Source: Pseudomonadota bacterium
GTDB lineage: Bacteria; Pseudomonadota; Alphaproteobacteria; Reyranellales; Reyranellaceae
DNA: 36,569 bases
Direction of reading: 5' to 3'
Assembly (NCBI GenBank): GCA_020160955.1
Contig: JAIUOX010000046.1
Location: forward strand, 1 to 36,569
Shown here: positions 10,253-17,354 of the stretch, one piece after another
Layout of the letters: every line of letters starts with the position of its first letter
How positions within the stretch are numbered: the first letter of the stretch is position 1
Program-made: the position numbers and the translations under genes
The notes under the pieces: generated by a model
What the model was told of the DNA's origin: nothing
Database searches by the model: none
The model's input: the letters and a program-made list of their open reading frames with translations, nothing else

Positions 10253-10594
10253 TCAGTTCGGACTGAGCCGGCCCAGGTTGGGCGGCGGGTTGGCGGCGTT
10301 GTCGGCCGGCAACGCGCCGTGGTCGGCCTTGTGCACCATCAGCAGCTCGAGCCAGCGCGAGCGGTACTGCTGGTTGACCTCGACGCGGAACTGGTGGCCC
10401 GGGCCGCGCGCGGCGGCCTCGCGCAGCAGTTCGCTGCGCAGCCCGAACGGCGACAGCGCGCCGGCCTGGCCGATGTAGAGGACGGTCCCGGCGGCATCCG
10501 CCACCTGGTAGACGCCGAGCTGGCCCGGCAGCTTCGCGACGCGCTCCGGCGTCAGCGGCTGCCACGGCTTGTCGAGGCGCAGGCGCAGCGCCAC
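10253..10594 (-). CDS. Small GIY-YIG-like protein
   Basis: A 113-residue protein starting at GTG 10594, one base after the stop of the enoyl-CoA hydratase gene. It contains GVYQVADAAGTVLYIGQA, the two-strand GVY...YIG hallmark of the GIY-YIG nuclease fold. An Arg follows in GLRSELL and a Glu in WLELLMVH, at positions matching the catalytic Arg and metal-binding Glu of that fold. No extra DNA-binding domain is present. It sits in a tight run between hydratase and acyl-CoA dehydrogenase genes with no obvious metabolic reason. Whether it is a nuclease or only keeps the fold is open. Confidence 0.6.
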   Translation of the reverse strand: MALRLRLDKPWQPLTPERVAKLPGQLGVYQVADAAGTVLYIGQAGALSPFGLRSELLREAAARGPGHQFRVEVNQQYRSRWLELLMVHKADHGALPADNAANPPPNLGRLSPN

Positions 10595-10595
10595 G

Positions 10596-11357
10596 TCACT
10601 TGCCCTGGAAGCGCGCGGTGCGCTTCTCCAGCCGCGCCTTCATGCCTTCCTGCGCGTCCTGGCTCTTCATCGCGGCCTGGACCAGCGCGTCGACGTCGTC
10701 GTGCCGGATGGCGTCGCGGAACTCGAGCTGGCGCACGGTCAGCGCCTTCATCGCCTTGAGCGACAGCGGCGCGTTGGCGGCCAGCCGGTCGATCACCTTC
10801 GACGCCTCGGCCTCCAGCGCATCGGCCGGCACGCAGCGGGCGATCAGGCCGAGCGCATGCAGCTTGGTCGCGGGCAGGGGATCGCCCAGCAGCAGCATCT
10901 CGCGGGTCGTCACCGGGCCCAGCACTTCCATCAGCTTCTTGGCGAGGAACCAGTTGGGCGCCAGCCCGACCTGGGCCAGCGACATGCCGAACCGTGCCTT
11001 GTCGCTGGCGACCACGAGATCGCAATGCAGCGCCAGCTCGTTGCCGCCGGCGATCGCGTCGCCCTGCACCACCGCCACGACCGGCAGCGGGCAGAGCTCG
11101 ACGGCGCGCAGCATGACCTCGATGCCGCTGGCGCCGCCGCCCTTGATGGTCTCGCGCCGCTCGGCCATGTCGAGGCCGGCGCAGAACACGCCGCCCTTGC
11201 CGCGGATCACCACGACGCGGTCGTCGTCGGCGACCGGTGCGCCCAGCGCGTCGATCATGTTCTGCAGGAGCTCGCTGTCGAGCGCGTTGCGCTTCTCCGG
11301 CCGGTTCATCCAGATGGTCTTGACCGGCCCGTTCTTCTCGATGATCACCTTGGACAT
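10596..11357 (-). CDS. Enoyl-CoA hydratase/isomerase family protein
   Basis: Crotonase-superfamily protein of 253 residues. Oxyanion-hole segments are VFCAGLDM and DAIAGGNELALHCDLV. The first catalytic glutamate of classical hydratases is present in GGNELAL. The second, normally in FGxPE, is replaced: the sequence reads FGMSLAQVG. The reaction may therefore differ from simple hydration (isomerase, thioesterase-like or other crotonase chemistry). The start at ATG 11357 has GGGAGCGAG upstream; an in-frame ATG at 11375 overlaps the previous stop. It is the second gene of the TctC-to-CaiB cluster. Confidence 0.9.
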   Translation of the reverse strand: MSKVIIEKNGPVKTIWMNRPEKRNALDSELLQNMIDALGAPVADDDRVVVIRGKGGVFCAGLDMAERRETIKGGGASGIEVMLRAVELCPLPVVAVVQGDAIAGGNELALHCDLVVASDKARFGMSLAQVGLAPNWFLAKKLMEVLGPVTTREMLLLGDPLPATKLHALGLIARCVPADALEAEASKVIDRLAANAPLSLKAMKALTVRQLEFRDAIRHDDVDALVQAAMKSQDAQEGMKARLEKRTARFQGK

Positions 11358-11371
11358 CGTCTCGCTCCCGC

Positions 11372-12346
11372 TCATTCCGGCTCGATGCCGGCTGCCTTGA
11401 TCTCGCTCGTCCACCACGCCGTCTGCTCCTTCACGTAGGCGGCGAACTGCTGGAGCGGCAGCGGCGAGATCTCCATGCGGCCCTGCGTCATGGCCTTGGC
11501 CGTGGCGGGGTCCTTCATGGCCTCGGCGATGGCGTCGGCCAGCACCTTCTGGATGTCGGCCGGCGTGCCGGCCGGGGCGAACACCGCCAGCCAGTAGACC
11601 AGCGAGTAGCCCGGCACCGTCTCGGCGATCGCCGGCAGGTTGGGCGCCACCGAGGTCCGCGTCGGGCCGGTGGTGGCCAGCCCGCGCACGCGGCCGGCCT
11701 CGATCTGGGTCATCGCCTGCGGCAGGTCGGGGAACATCAGCTGGACCTGGCCCGAGGCGACGTCGCCCAGCGCCTGCGGGCTCGCCTTGTAGGGCACGCG
11801 CTCGATCTTGGTGCCGGCCAGCTTGTTGAACATCTCGCCCGACAGGCGCTGCGAGGCGCTGGCCTCGGCATAGTTCAGCTTGCCGGGATTCTTCTTCGCG
11901 TAGTCGACCAGCTCGGCCACCGTCTTGACCGGCAGGTCGTTGTTGACCACCAGCGCGTTGACGCCGGTGACGCAGCGCATGATCGGCGCGAAGTCCTTGT
12001 CGGGGTCGTAGCTCAGCTTCTTGAACAGGGCGCCGTTGGCCGCGTTGGTCGTGTTGGTGCCCATCATCAGGGTGTAGCCGTCGGCCGGCGCGGTCGCGAC
12101 CGCCGAGGCGCCGAGCTGGCCCGAGGCGCCCGGCTTGTCGTCGACCACAATCGGCTGCTTCAGGATGTCCTGCAGGCGGGCGCCCAGCCCGCGCGCCACC
12201 AGGTCGGTGGCGCTGCCGGCGGCGAACGGCACGACGATCTTGATCGGCTTGCTCGGGAAGGCCTGGGCGAGGGCCGCGCGGGGCAGCAGCGACGGCGCCG
12301 ACAGGGCGGCGGCGCCCGCGATCACGGTACGGCGGCTCAGAGTCAC
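11372..12346 (-). CDS. Tripartite tricarboxylate transporter substrate-binding protein (TctC/Bug)
   Basis: Periplasmic binding protein of the TctC/Bug family that captures carboxylate ligands. The signal sequence has a Tat-like SRRTVIAGAAALSAPS start and ends near ALAQAFPSKP. The mature protein shows IKIVVPFAAGSATDLVAR, KPGASGQLGA, ADGYTLMMGT and VPYKASPQALGDVASG, all family landmarks. I chose GTG 12346, directly preceded by GGGAGGGAAATC, giving 324 residues; a longer frame to 12385 adds 13 residues without good support. No TctA/TctB membrane genes are nearby, which is usual for the expanded Bug families. Its place at the head of the acyl-CoA cluster suggests it binds the acid that cluster degrades. 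Confidence 0.92.
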   Translation of the reverse strand: MTLSRRTVIAGAAALSAPSLLPRAALAQAFPSKPIKIVVPFAAGSATDLVARGLGARLQDILKQPIVVDDKPGASGQLGASAVATAPADGYTLMMGTNTTNAANGALFKKLSYDPDKDFAPIMRCVTGVNALVVNNDLPVKTVAELVDYAKKNPGKLNYAEASASQRLSGEMFNKLAGTKIERVPYKASPQALGDVASGQVQLMFPDLPQAMTQIEAGRVRGLATTGPTRTSVAPNLPAIAETVPGYSLVYWLAVFAPAGTPADIQKVLADAIAEAMKDPATAKAMTQGRMEISPLPLQQFAAYVKEQTAWWTSEIKAAGIEPE

Positions 12347-12431
12347 GATTTCCCTCCCGGTTGGGCCGTCCGGCAGCGACGGCACGGCCGGCCCGTTGTA
12401 GCGCGGGCCGACGCGCGAGGGAAAGGCGCGG

Positions 12432-13388
12432 CTACATGAAGAGCTTTTCCGCTTTGCGGTCGGCGTACAGGCCGGCCACGAACTCGCCGTAGCCGTTGTA
12501 GAGCAGCGTCGGGATGCGGTCGTTGCTGCCCAGCGGCTTCTCGGTCGCCTGGCTCCAGCGCGGGTGCGGGACCTGCGGGTTGACGTTGGCCCAGAAGCCG
12601 TACTCGCTCGACTGCAGCTTCTCCCAGAACACGACCGGCCGCTTGTCGGTGAACTCGACCGAGACGATCGACTTCACGTTCTTGAAGCCGTACTTCCACG
12701 GCGCCACGAGGCGCAGCGGCGCGCCGTTCTGCTTGGGCATCGGCTTGCCGTACAGGCCGGTCGCGATGAAGGCGAGGTCGTTCATCGCCTCGTCGATCGC
12801 CAGGCCCTCGGTGTAGGGCCACGGGTAGAGCGTGTCCTTCTGCTCGAACATCACCGACGGCTTCATCAGCGTCTTCATGACGACGTACTTGGCGCTGCCG
12901 AGCGGCTTGGCCAGCTCGACCAGCGAGCGCACCGGGAAGCCGGTCCACGGCACGATCATCGACCAGGTCTCGACGCAGCGGTGGCGGTAGACGCGCTCTT
13001 CCAGCTGGACCTTGGCCAGCAGGTCGTCGAAGCCGATCTCGAACGGCTTCTCGACCATGCCCGAGATCTTGATCGTCCACGGCCGCACCTCGAGCTTCTG
13101 GGCGTCGCGCCAGATGCTCTTGTCGGTGCCGAATTCGTAGAAGTTGTTGTAGGTCGTGGCCTGGCGCTCGGCCGTCATCGGCGTCGGCACGCCGTAGCGG
13201 TCGTTGCGCTTCGCCGGGTAGAGGCCGGCCGACGGGTCCTGGCCCTGCGCCGCGGCGATGCCGGGCACGGCAAGCGCGGCGGTGCCGAGGCCCATCGCCC
13301 GCACCAGTTCGCGCCGCTTGAGGTAGGCGCCCTCGGGCGTCACCCGGTTCTCGGCGATCTCCCAGCCACGCTTGCGCTTGATCAGCAT
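12432..13388 (-). CDS. msrP: Protein-methionine-sulfoxide reductase catalytic subunit MsrP
   Basis: Molybdopterin-dependent periplasmic reductase that repairs oxidised methionine in envelope proteins (YedY family). It is 318 residues. A Tat-type signal lies in LKRRELVRAMGLGTAAL followed by AVPGIAAAQ. The Mo-ligating cysteine is in the YRHRCVETWSMIVPW segment. Other family blocks are NNFYEFG, LRLVAPWKYGFKN and FWEKL. The start at ATG 13388 begins MLIKRKRGWEI, usual for the family. The membrane haem partner MsrQ, normally adjacent, is not visible in the window; the next genes are the Mpo1-like gene upstream and TctC downstream. Confidence 0.94.
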   Translation of the reverse strand: MLIKRKRGWEIAENRVTPEGAYLKRRELVRAMGLGTAALAVPGIAAAQGQDPSAGLYPAKRNDRYGVPTPMTAERQATTYNNFYEFGTDKSIWRDAQKLEVRPWTIKISGMVEKPFEIGFDDLLAKVQLEERVYRHRCVETWSMIVPWTGFPVRSLVELAKPLGSAKYVVMKTLMKPSVMFEQKDTLYPWPYTEGLAIDEAMNDLAFIATGLYGKPMPKQNGAPLRLVAPWKYGFKNVKSIVSVEFTDKRPVVFWEKLQSSEYGFWANVNPQVPHPRWSQATEKPLGSNDRIPTLLYNGYGEFVAGLYADRKAEKLFM

Positions 13389-13456
13389 GTTCGACGCTCC
13401 CTGTACGCTCGCCGTCTATGTGGCGATCCCCGCCGGCATCGGCAAATCAAGCCTGC

Positions 13457-13942
13457 TCACCGCGCCGTGACGCCGCTTTCCCCCATGGCGCGTGCGAGAT
13501 CCGGCCGCCGGCCGGCCGCGACCAGCGCCTCCGCCACCAGGAACATCGGCCCGATGAAGGCCTGGAAGATGTTGTCGAGCAGGGCCGGCCGCTTGCCCTC
13601 GTAGTGGTGGCCGAGGAACTGCAGGATCCAGCCGCCGACGAACAGCGCGCCGAACGCCGTCCAGACGGCGGCCGGGGTGCCGAGCCGGGCGGCCAGCGCC
13701 TCGGCGGCGGCCCAGGCCGCGGCCATCAGGACGGCCATCACCAGGCCGATGCCGAGATCGAGCGCCAGCCAGCCGACGACCGCGACGATCGCGATCGGCA
13801 GCGCGGCGTGCCACAGCGTCAGCAGCAGCAGGAGCGAGAAGACGATGACCGGGATGCCGACGAAGTGCGTCGCCTTGTTGCGGCGGTCGCGGTGGACCGC
13901 GGCGTAGGACGCCAGCTGGCTGCGGAACAGGTCCCGGGTCAT
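13457..13942 (-). CDS. Mpo1-like (DUF962) membrane protein
   Basis: A 161-residue membrane protein of the DUF962/YGL010w family, whose yeast member Mpo1 is an Fe(II) dioxygenase acting on 2-hydroxy fatty acids. The signature Y..VH.DRRNKATHFVGIP, with its N..THFVG.P histidines, lies in residues 13-32. Three to four hydrophobic helices follow, and the conserved FLGHHYEGKRPAL segment supplies further histidines. It ends 68 bases upstream of the msrP start and begins 16 bases after the preceding thioredoxin-fold gene, consistent with one transcript. Enzymatic activity in this bacterium is inferred only from family. Confidence 0.85.
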   Translation of the reverse strand: MTRDLFRSQLASYAAVHRDRRNKATHFVGIPVIVFSLLLLLTLWHAALPIAIVAVVGWLALDLGIGLVMAVLMAAAWAAAEALAARLGTPAAVWTAFGALFVGGWILQFLGHHYEGKRPALLDNIFQAFIGPMFLVAEALVAAGRRPDLARAMGESGVTAR

Positions 13943-13958
13943 CGCCGTCTCCCGGCCG

Positions 13959-14393
13959 TCACGGCCTGGTGTTGGTCATGTCGAGGATGGTCGGCCACAT
14001 GAACTCGCGCCAGCCGTTCACGCCGGTGCTGGTGAAGCTGATCGAGTTGTCCTGCAGCAGGAAGAAGCGCGGCGTGTCGTAGCCGTCCTGCACGCCCTCC
14101 TGGCTCATCAGGAACACGTCGAGCAGCCAGCGCAGGTCGGCCGGCCAGCTCGACTGCTGCAGCAGGGCCTTCTTGGTCGGCGCGTTGATCTTGCGGATGG
14201 TCACCTTCTTGGAAGCGGGCGAGGCCGTGAAGATCGGTTCCCACTGCTTCTCCCAGGTCTTGCACGGCTCCGACTGCACGTCGCAGGCATAGACCAGGGT
14301 CAGCGGGCCACCGCCCTGGGCGGCCGCCGGGCCGGACATCGTCGCGACCGCGGCCAGCGCGGCGGCGGACATCATGAAGCGCTTGAAGAACAT
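13959..14393 (-). CDS. Secreted thioredoxin-fold-like protein (Ser variant of duplicated pair)
   Basis: A 144-residue exported protein with a signal peptide MFFKRFMMSAAALAAVATMS ending near PAAAQ. The segment LVYACDVQSEPCKTWEKQW has the layout of a thioredoxin-like redox motif, but the first motif position is Ser41 and only Cys44 is kept (S-E-P-C); an extra Cys37 lies upstream. Later conserved blocks are SWPADLRW, TPRFFLLQD and GW.EFMWP. The product aligns without gaps to the read-through product of 14499-14933, so the two are tandem duplicates. Both are preceded by a CCCGTG hairpin. No specific function is known to me. The start at ATG 14393 matches its paralogue. Confidence 0.8.
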   Translation of the reverse strand: MFFKRFMMSAAALAAVATMSGPAAAQGGGPLTLVYACDVQSEPCKTWEKQWEPIFTASPASKKVTIRKINAPTKKALLQQSSWPADLRWLLDVFLMSQEGVQDGYDTPRFFLLQDNSISFTSTGVNGWREFMWPTILDMTNTRP

Positions 14394-14405
14394 CGACCCC
14401 GGTCT

Positions 14406-14426
14406 CCCCGTGAAACTCCCACGGGG
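14406..14426 (-). promoter_or_regulatory. Leader hairpin/operator CCCCGTG-N7-CACGGGG
   Basis: A 7-bp inverted repeat with a 7-nt spacer lies 12 bases upstream of the 13959-14393 gene start. On the minus strand the loop reads GGAGTTT. A CATAGT (-10-like) lies just upstream at 14429-14434. The paralogous gene has an almost identical arrangement, so it may be a shared operator or 5' leader structure. Confidence 0.5.
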
Positions 14427-14440
14427 CCACTATGCGTCAA

Positions 14441-14469
14441 CGCCCTGCCGGGGAAAAGACGGCAGGGCG
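14441..14469 (-). terminator. Hairpin between the duplicated thioredoxin-fold genes
   Basis: A 10-bp perfect stem (CGCCCTGCCG/CGGCAGGGCG) with a 9-nt loop lies 30 bases after the TAG of the 14499-14933 gene and before the next gene's leader. On the minus strand no strong T-run follows, so it may be a weak terminator or a 3'-end stabiliser. Confidence 0.5.
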
Positions 14470-14498
14470 TCGGGGGCAGCGGGTGAGCCGGGGGCCGG

Positions 14499-14933
14499 CT
14501 AGGCCTTGGCGCCGGTCACTTCCTGGAGCTTCGGCACCATCTTGTCCTTCCAGCCGCCGTTTCCGGTGACCGCGAGGATGACCTTGCCGTCCTGGGCGAG
14601 GATGAAGCGGGGCGTCGCGTCGGGGCGGGCCATGCCCTCGTCGCTCTTGAGGAAGGCGGTGCGGACCCACAGCGCGTCGGCCGGCCAGCTGGCTTCCTTC
14701 AGGATCAGGGTTCCGTCGGCCGGATGGACGATGCGGTAGTCGAGCTTTTTCGCCGCGTCGGACTTTACGAAGCCGGGTTCAGACTGGGCACGCCAGATCT
14801 TGCAGCCGCCTCATTGCTCGTGGCCGACAAACACCAGCATCGGCTTCCCGGACTGGGCATGCGCGATGCGGGTCGCAGACGATGCGGTGGCCATCACCAG
14901 GCCGCCCACCATCATGGACCTTCTCTTGATCAT
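14499..14933 (-). CDS. Candidate selenoprotein: secreted thioredoxin-fold protein with in-frame TGA (U-G-G-C)
   Basis: Read from ATG 14933 to TAG 14499 the frame has one internal stop, TGA at 14811-14813 (codon 41). Read through, the product is 144 residues, the same length as the neighbouring paralogue. The two align without gaps: TGA against Ser41, Cys44 against Cys44, then SWPAD, TPRF, QD and GW in register. The TGA thus occupies the first position of a CxxC-type motif, giving U-G-G-C. The start MIKRRSMM opens a signal peptide ending near AHAQ. GGGAGAG precedes the ATG. A hairpin directly after the TGA has bacterial SECIS geometry (next entry). Third-position GC is high over most of the frame after the TGA but lower in the few codons next to it. 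The alternative is a pseudogene with a single nonsense mutation. No sel genes are in the window to decide. Confidence 0.6.
14781..14800 (-). promoter_or_regulatory. Candidate bacterial SECIS hairpin
   Basis: Numbering the RNA from the U of the UGA as 1: A14-U33, G15-C32 and A16-U31 pair, U17 is bulged, C18-G30, U19-A29, G20-C28 and G21-C27 pair, and the loop is CGUGC (22-26) with G23 and U24. The E. coli fdhF SECIS likewise has a bulged U17 and loop G23-U24, the bases contacted by SelB. The whole element lies within coding sequence, as expected for bacteria. This is a hand fold only. Confidence 0.55.
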
Positions 14934-14944
14934 GAGATCGCTCT

Positions 14945-14965
14945 CCCGTGGACCAATTCCACGGG
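14945..14965 (-). promoter_or_regulatory. Leader hairpin/operator CCCGTGGA-N5-TCCACGGG
   Basis: A perfect 8-bp inverted repeat with a 5-nt spacer lies 11 bases upstream of the candidate selenoprotein start. A CATATT (-10-like, minus strand) lies just upstream at 14969-14974. It matches the arrangement at 14406-14434 before the paralogue. Confidence 0.5.
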
Positions 14966-15051
14966 TCGAATATGGGCGCCGCGGTCCGTCCGGTGAAGCC
15001 GGAAGGGCCGGCATCACCGCCTTGTGACTTCAGACCGCGTGCATTCCGGTT

Positions 15052-17127
15052 TCAGGCCGCGGCCCGCTTGCGGCTCTCCTCGACGATCCGTTCGGCGGTC
15101 CGGCCGGCCAGCTCCTGCAGGTGGTCGAACGCCGTGGTGAAGGTGCCGACGCCCTGGGTGACCGAGCGGACCTCGACGATCATGTCGGCGATCTCGGCCT
15201 CGGGCATCAGGGCCGAGACCTCGTCCCAGCCGGTCCAGCCGTCGCGCGTGTCGTAGCCCAGCAGCTGGCCGCGGCGGCCCGTGATCAGGCGCTGGATGCG
15301 CGGGGTGGCGTCGCTCGGGGCGGCGACGGTGACCTTGAGGATCGGCTCGAGCAGTACCGGCTTGCAGCGCGGCAGCGCCTCGGCCAGCGCCATCCGCGCC
15401 GCCATCTTGAACGACATCTCCGAACTGTCGACCGAGTGGTACTGGCCGTCGAACAGCGTGACCTCGACATCGACCACCGGCTGGCCGAGCGGGCCCTGCT
15501 TCAGCGCCTCGACCAGGCCTTCCTCGACCGCCGGGATGAAGTTGCGCGGCACCACGCCGCCGACCACGCGGTCGACGAAGCGGAAGCCCGCGCCACGCGG
15601 CAGCGGCCTGATCTCGACCTTGATGTCGGCGAACTGGCCGTGGCCGCCGGTCTGGCGCTTGTAGCGAGCATGCTGCTGCGTGCTGGCCTGGATGGTCTCG
15701 CGGTAGGCGACGCGCGGCGTCGTCGTCTCGACCGCCACGTTGTAGCGGCCGGCCAGCTTGTCGACCGCGACGCGCAGGTGCATCTCGCCCTGGCCGCGGA
15801 GCAGCAGCTCGTGGGTCTCGCCGCGCGCCTCGAACGACAGCGACGGATCCTCCTCGACGATCTTGTGCAGGGCGCCCGACAGCTTGACCTCGTCGTTGCG
15901 GTTCCTGGCCGCCAGCGACAGCGCGAACACCGCCGGCTCGACGGCGGGGAAGGCGGGCGAGGGCGCGAGGCCGCCGCCGGTCAGCACCTGCCCGGCCGAC
16001 AGGCTCTCGACCTTGGCCAGCGCGACGATCTCGCCGGCGCGGGCCTCGGCCACCTTGTCGAGGCGCTGGCCGAACGGCCGCAGGATCGTGCCGAGCCGCT
16101 GGCCGCCCAGCGACTGGCCCTCGACCAGGCTGCCCGACCACACCCGGCACAGCGACAGCTTGCCGGCATGGGACTGGTGCAGGACCTTGAAGCATTCGGT
16201 TTCTATCGCGCCGTCGGCGGCGAGGCCGCGCCGGGCCGCCGTCTCGGCGACGAACGGCGTGTCGTGGCGCAGCGCCTTCAGCAGCCGGCGCACGCCGTTC
16301 TCGCGGTCGCCGGCGCCGATCAGCACCGGCGCGATCTTGTCCGAGCCGAACTCGTCGTGCAGGTCGCGGTAGATCAGCGACTTCTCCGGCGCGACGTCCT
16401 CGATCAGCTGCTCGAGCAGCGTGTCGTCGAACTCCGACAGGGTCTCCAGCATCTCGCGCCGCGCCTCGCTCTCGCGCGGCAGGATCTCGGCCGGCATCTC
16501 GATCAGGTCGGAGGCGCCGCTCGAGCGGTAGCGGTAGGCGCGCTCGCTGACGAGGTCGACGTAGCCCACCGCCTCTTCGCTGCCGTCGGCCGCCGGCTGG
16601 CGGATCGGCACCTGGCGCAGCACCAGCTTGCGCGACGACACCGACTGCAGCGCCGCCAGCATGTCGCGCACGCGCGCCTCGGCCGAGTCGATCTTGTTGA
16701 TGAAGAAGATGTGCGGGATGTGGCGGTCCTCGATCGCCTTCAGGAGCGGCGCCAGCGCGACCACGCGCTCGGGCGACGGCTCGCACACCACGACGGCGGC
16801 ATCGCACACGGCGAGCGCGGCCATCGCGTCGTGCTGGAACTCGATCGAGCCCGGCACGTCGAGGAAGGTCCAGTGGTCGCCGAGGTAGTCGACCGAGGCG
16901 ACGTTGATCTCGGTGCCCATGCCGCGCTTGCGCGCCTCGGCGGCGCCGTCGCCGATCGAGGTGCCGGCCCGCGTCGAGCCGCGCCGCCCGATCGCGCCGG
17001 TGGCGTAGAGGATGCTTTCCAGCAAGCTGGTCTTGCCCGACAGGTACGGCCCGCACAGCGCCACGGCACGATGCGCGCCGCTGCCTGGTCTGCCCCCGGG
17101 GATGATCTCGGATCTGATGTCGGCCAT
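15052..17127 (-). CDS. Elongation factor G-like GTPase (non-canonical)
   Basis: A 691-residue translation-factor GTPase with EF-G domain order. The P-loop GPYLSGKTSLLE lies near residue 27, the G4 motif FINKIDS near 135, then domain II, domain III (GEMHLRVAVDKL), domain IV (TGGHGQFADIKVE, FDGQYHSVDSSEMSFKMAA) and domain V (MPEAEIADMIVEVRS). It differs from housekeeping EF-G: the G3 motif reads DVPGSIEF, not DTPGHVDF, so the catalytic histidine is serine. It matches the EF-G-like/EF-G2 class found besides fusA, whose role is uncertain. It is not next to rpsL/rpsG/tuf. The start at ATG 17127 has GGAGG seven bases upstream. Confidence 0.9.
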   Translation of the reverse strand: MADIRSEIIPGGRPGSGAHRAVALCGPYLSGKTSLLESILYATGAIGRRGSTRAGTSIGDGAAEARKRGMGTEINVASVDYLGDHWTFLDVPGSIEFQHDAMAALAVCDAAVVVCEPSPERVVALAPLLKAIEDRHIPHIFFINKIDSAEARVRDMLAALQSVSSRKLVLRQVPIRQPAADGSEEAVGYVDLVSERAYRYRSSGASDLIEMPAEILPRESEARREMLETLSEFDDTLLEQLIEDVAPEKSLIYRDLHDEFGSDKIAPVLIGAGDRENGVRRLLKALRHDTPFVAETAARRGLAADGAIETECFKVLHQSHAGKLSLCRVWSGSLVEGQSLGGQRLGTILRPFGQRLDKVAEARAGEIVALAKVESLSAGQVLTGGGLAPSPAFPAVEPAVFALSLAARNRNDEVKLSGALHKIVEEDPSLSFEARGETHELLLRGQGEMHLRVAVDKLAGRYNVAVETTTPRVAYRETIQASTQQHARYKRQTGGHGQFADIKVEIRPLPRGAGFRFVDRVVGGVVPRNFIPAVEEGLVEALKQGPLGQPVVDVEVTLFDGQYHSVDSSEMSFKMAARMALAEALPRCKPVLLEPILKVTVAAPSDATPRIQRLITGRRGQLLGYDTRDGWTGWDEVSALMPEAEIADMIVEVRSVTQGVGTFTTAFDHLQELAGRTAERIVEESRKRAAA

Positions 17128-17275
17128 GACAACGTCCTCCTTCTCGCGCGGTCGCCTGCGCCCCAGAAGCTCCGGACGGTGGTCGCTGCCGAACACGCCG
17201 GAGCGAAGCCTTGTCCCGGAAATGCTTTCACCGGGGGGCGGGGGAGTCAATGCGACGGCGGGGGAGAAGCAATTC

Positions 17276-17354
17276 TCAGCAACGCGTAGAGCAATAACAA
17301 TAGTAATATAAGTACAGTTATTATAGAATGGCACCTCGATTGGAGGAGCCGATC
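17276..17354 (+). promoter_or_regulatory. AT-rich promoter region of the 17.3-19.2 kb island
   Basis: From about 17276 the sequence turns sharply AT-rich compared with its surroundings, with runs such as AATAGTAATATAAGTAC and TTATTATAGAAT. The TATTAT/TATAGA around 17317-17325 could be a -10 box for the plus-strand genes. No convincing -35 is seen. It also marks the left border of a stretch with lower GC. Confidence 0.35.

Noticed and set aside
11372..12385. Longer TctC frame beginning at 12385
   Set aside because: The GTG at 12346 has a near-ideal GGGAGGGAAATC and begins a normal Tat-like signal; the extension has neither.
14811..15017. A 68-residue standalone protein ending at the TGA
   Set aside because: It would be only a signal peptide plus one strand. 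The conserved continuation after the TGA shows that the real frame runs to 14499.
15121..17289. Open reading frame of over 700 codons antisense to the EF-G-like gene
   Set aside because: It is a GC-rich shadow of the real gene: Arg/Ala/Asp-rich low-complexity translation and no recognisable domain. Several similar long shadows (for example opposite ctaD and the ATP-grasp gene) were dropped for the same reason.
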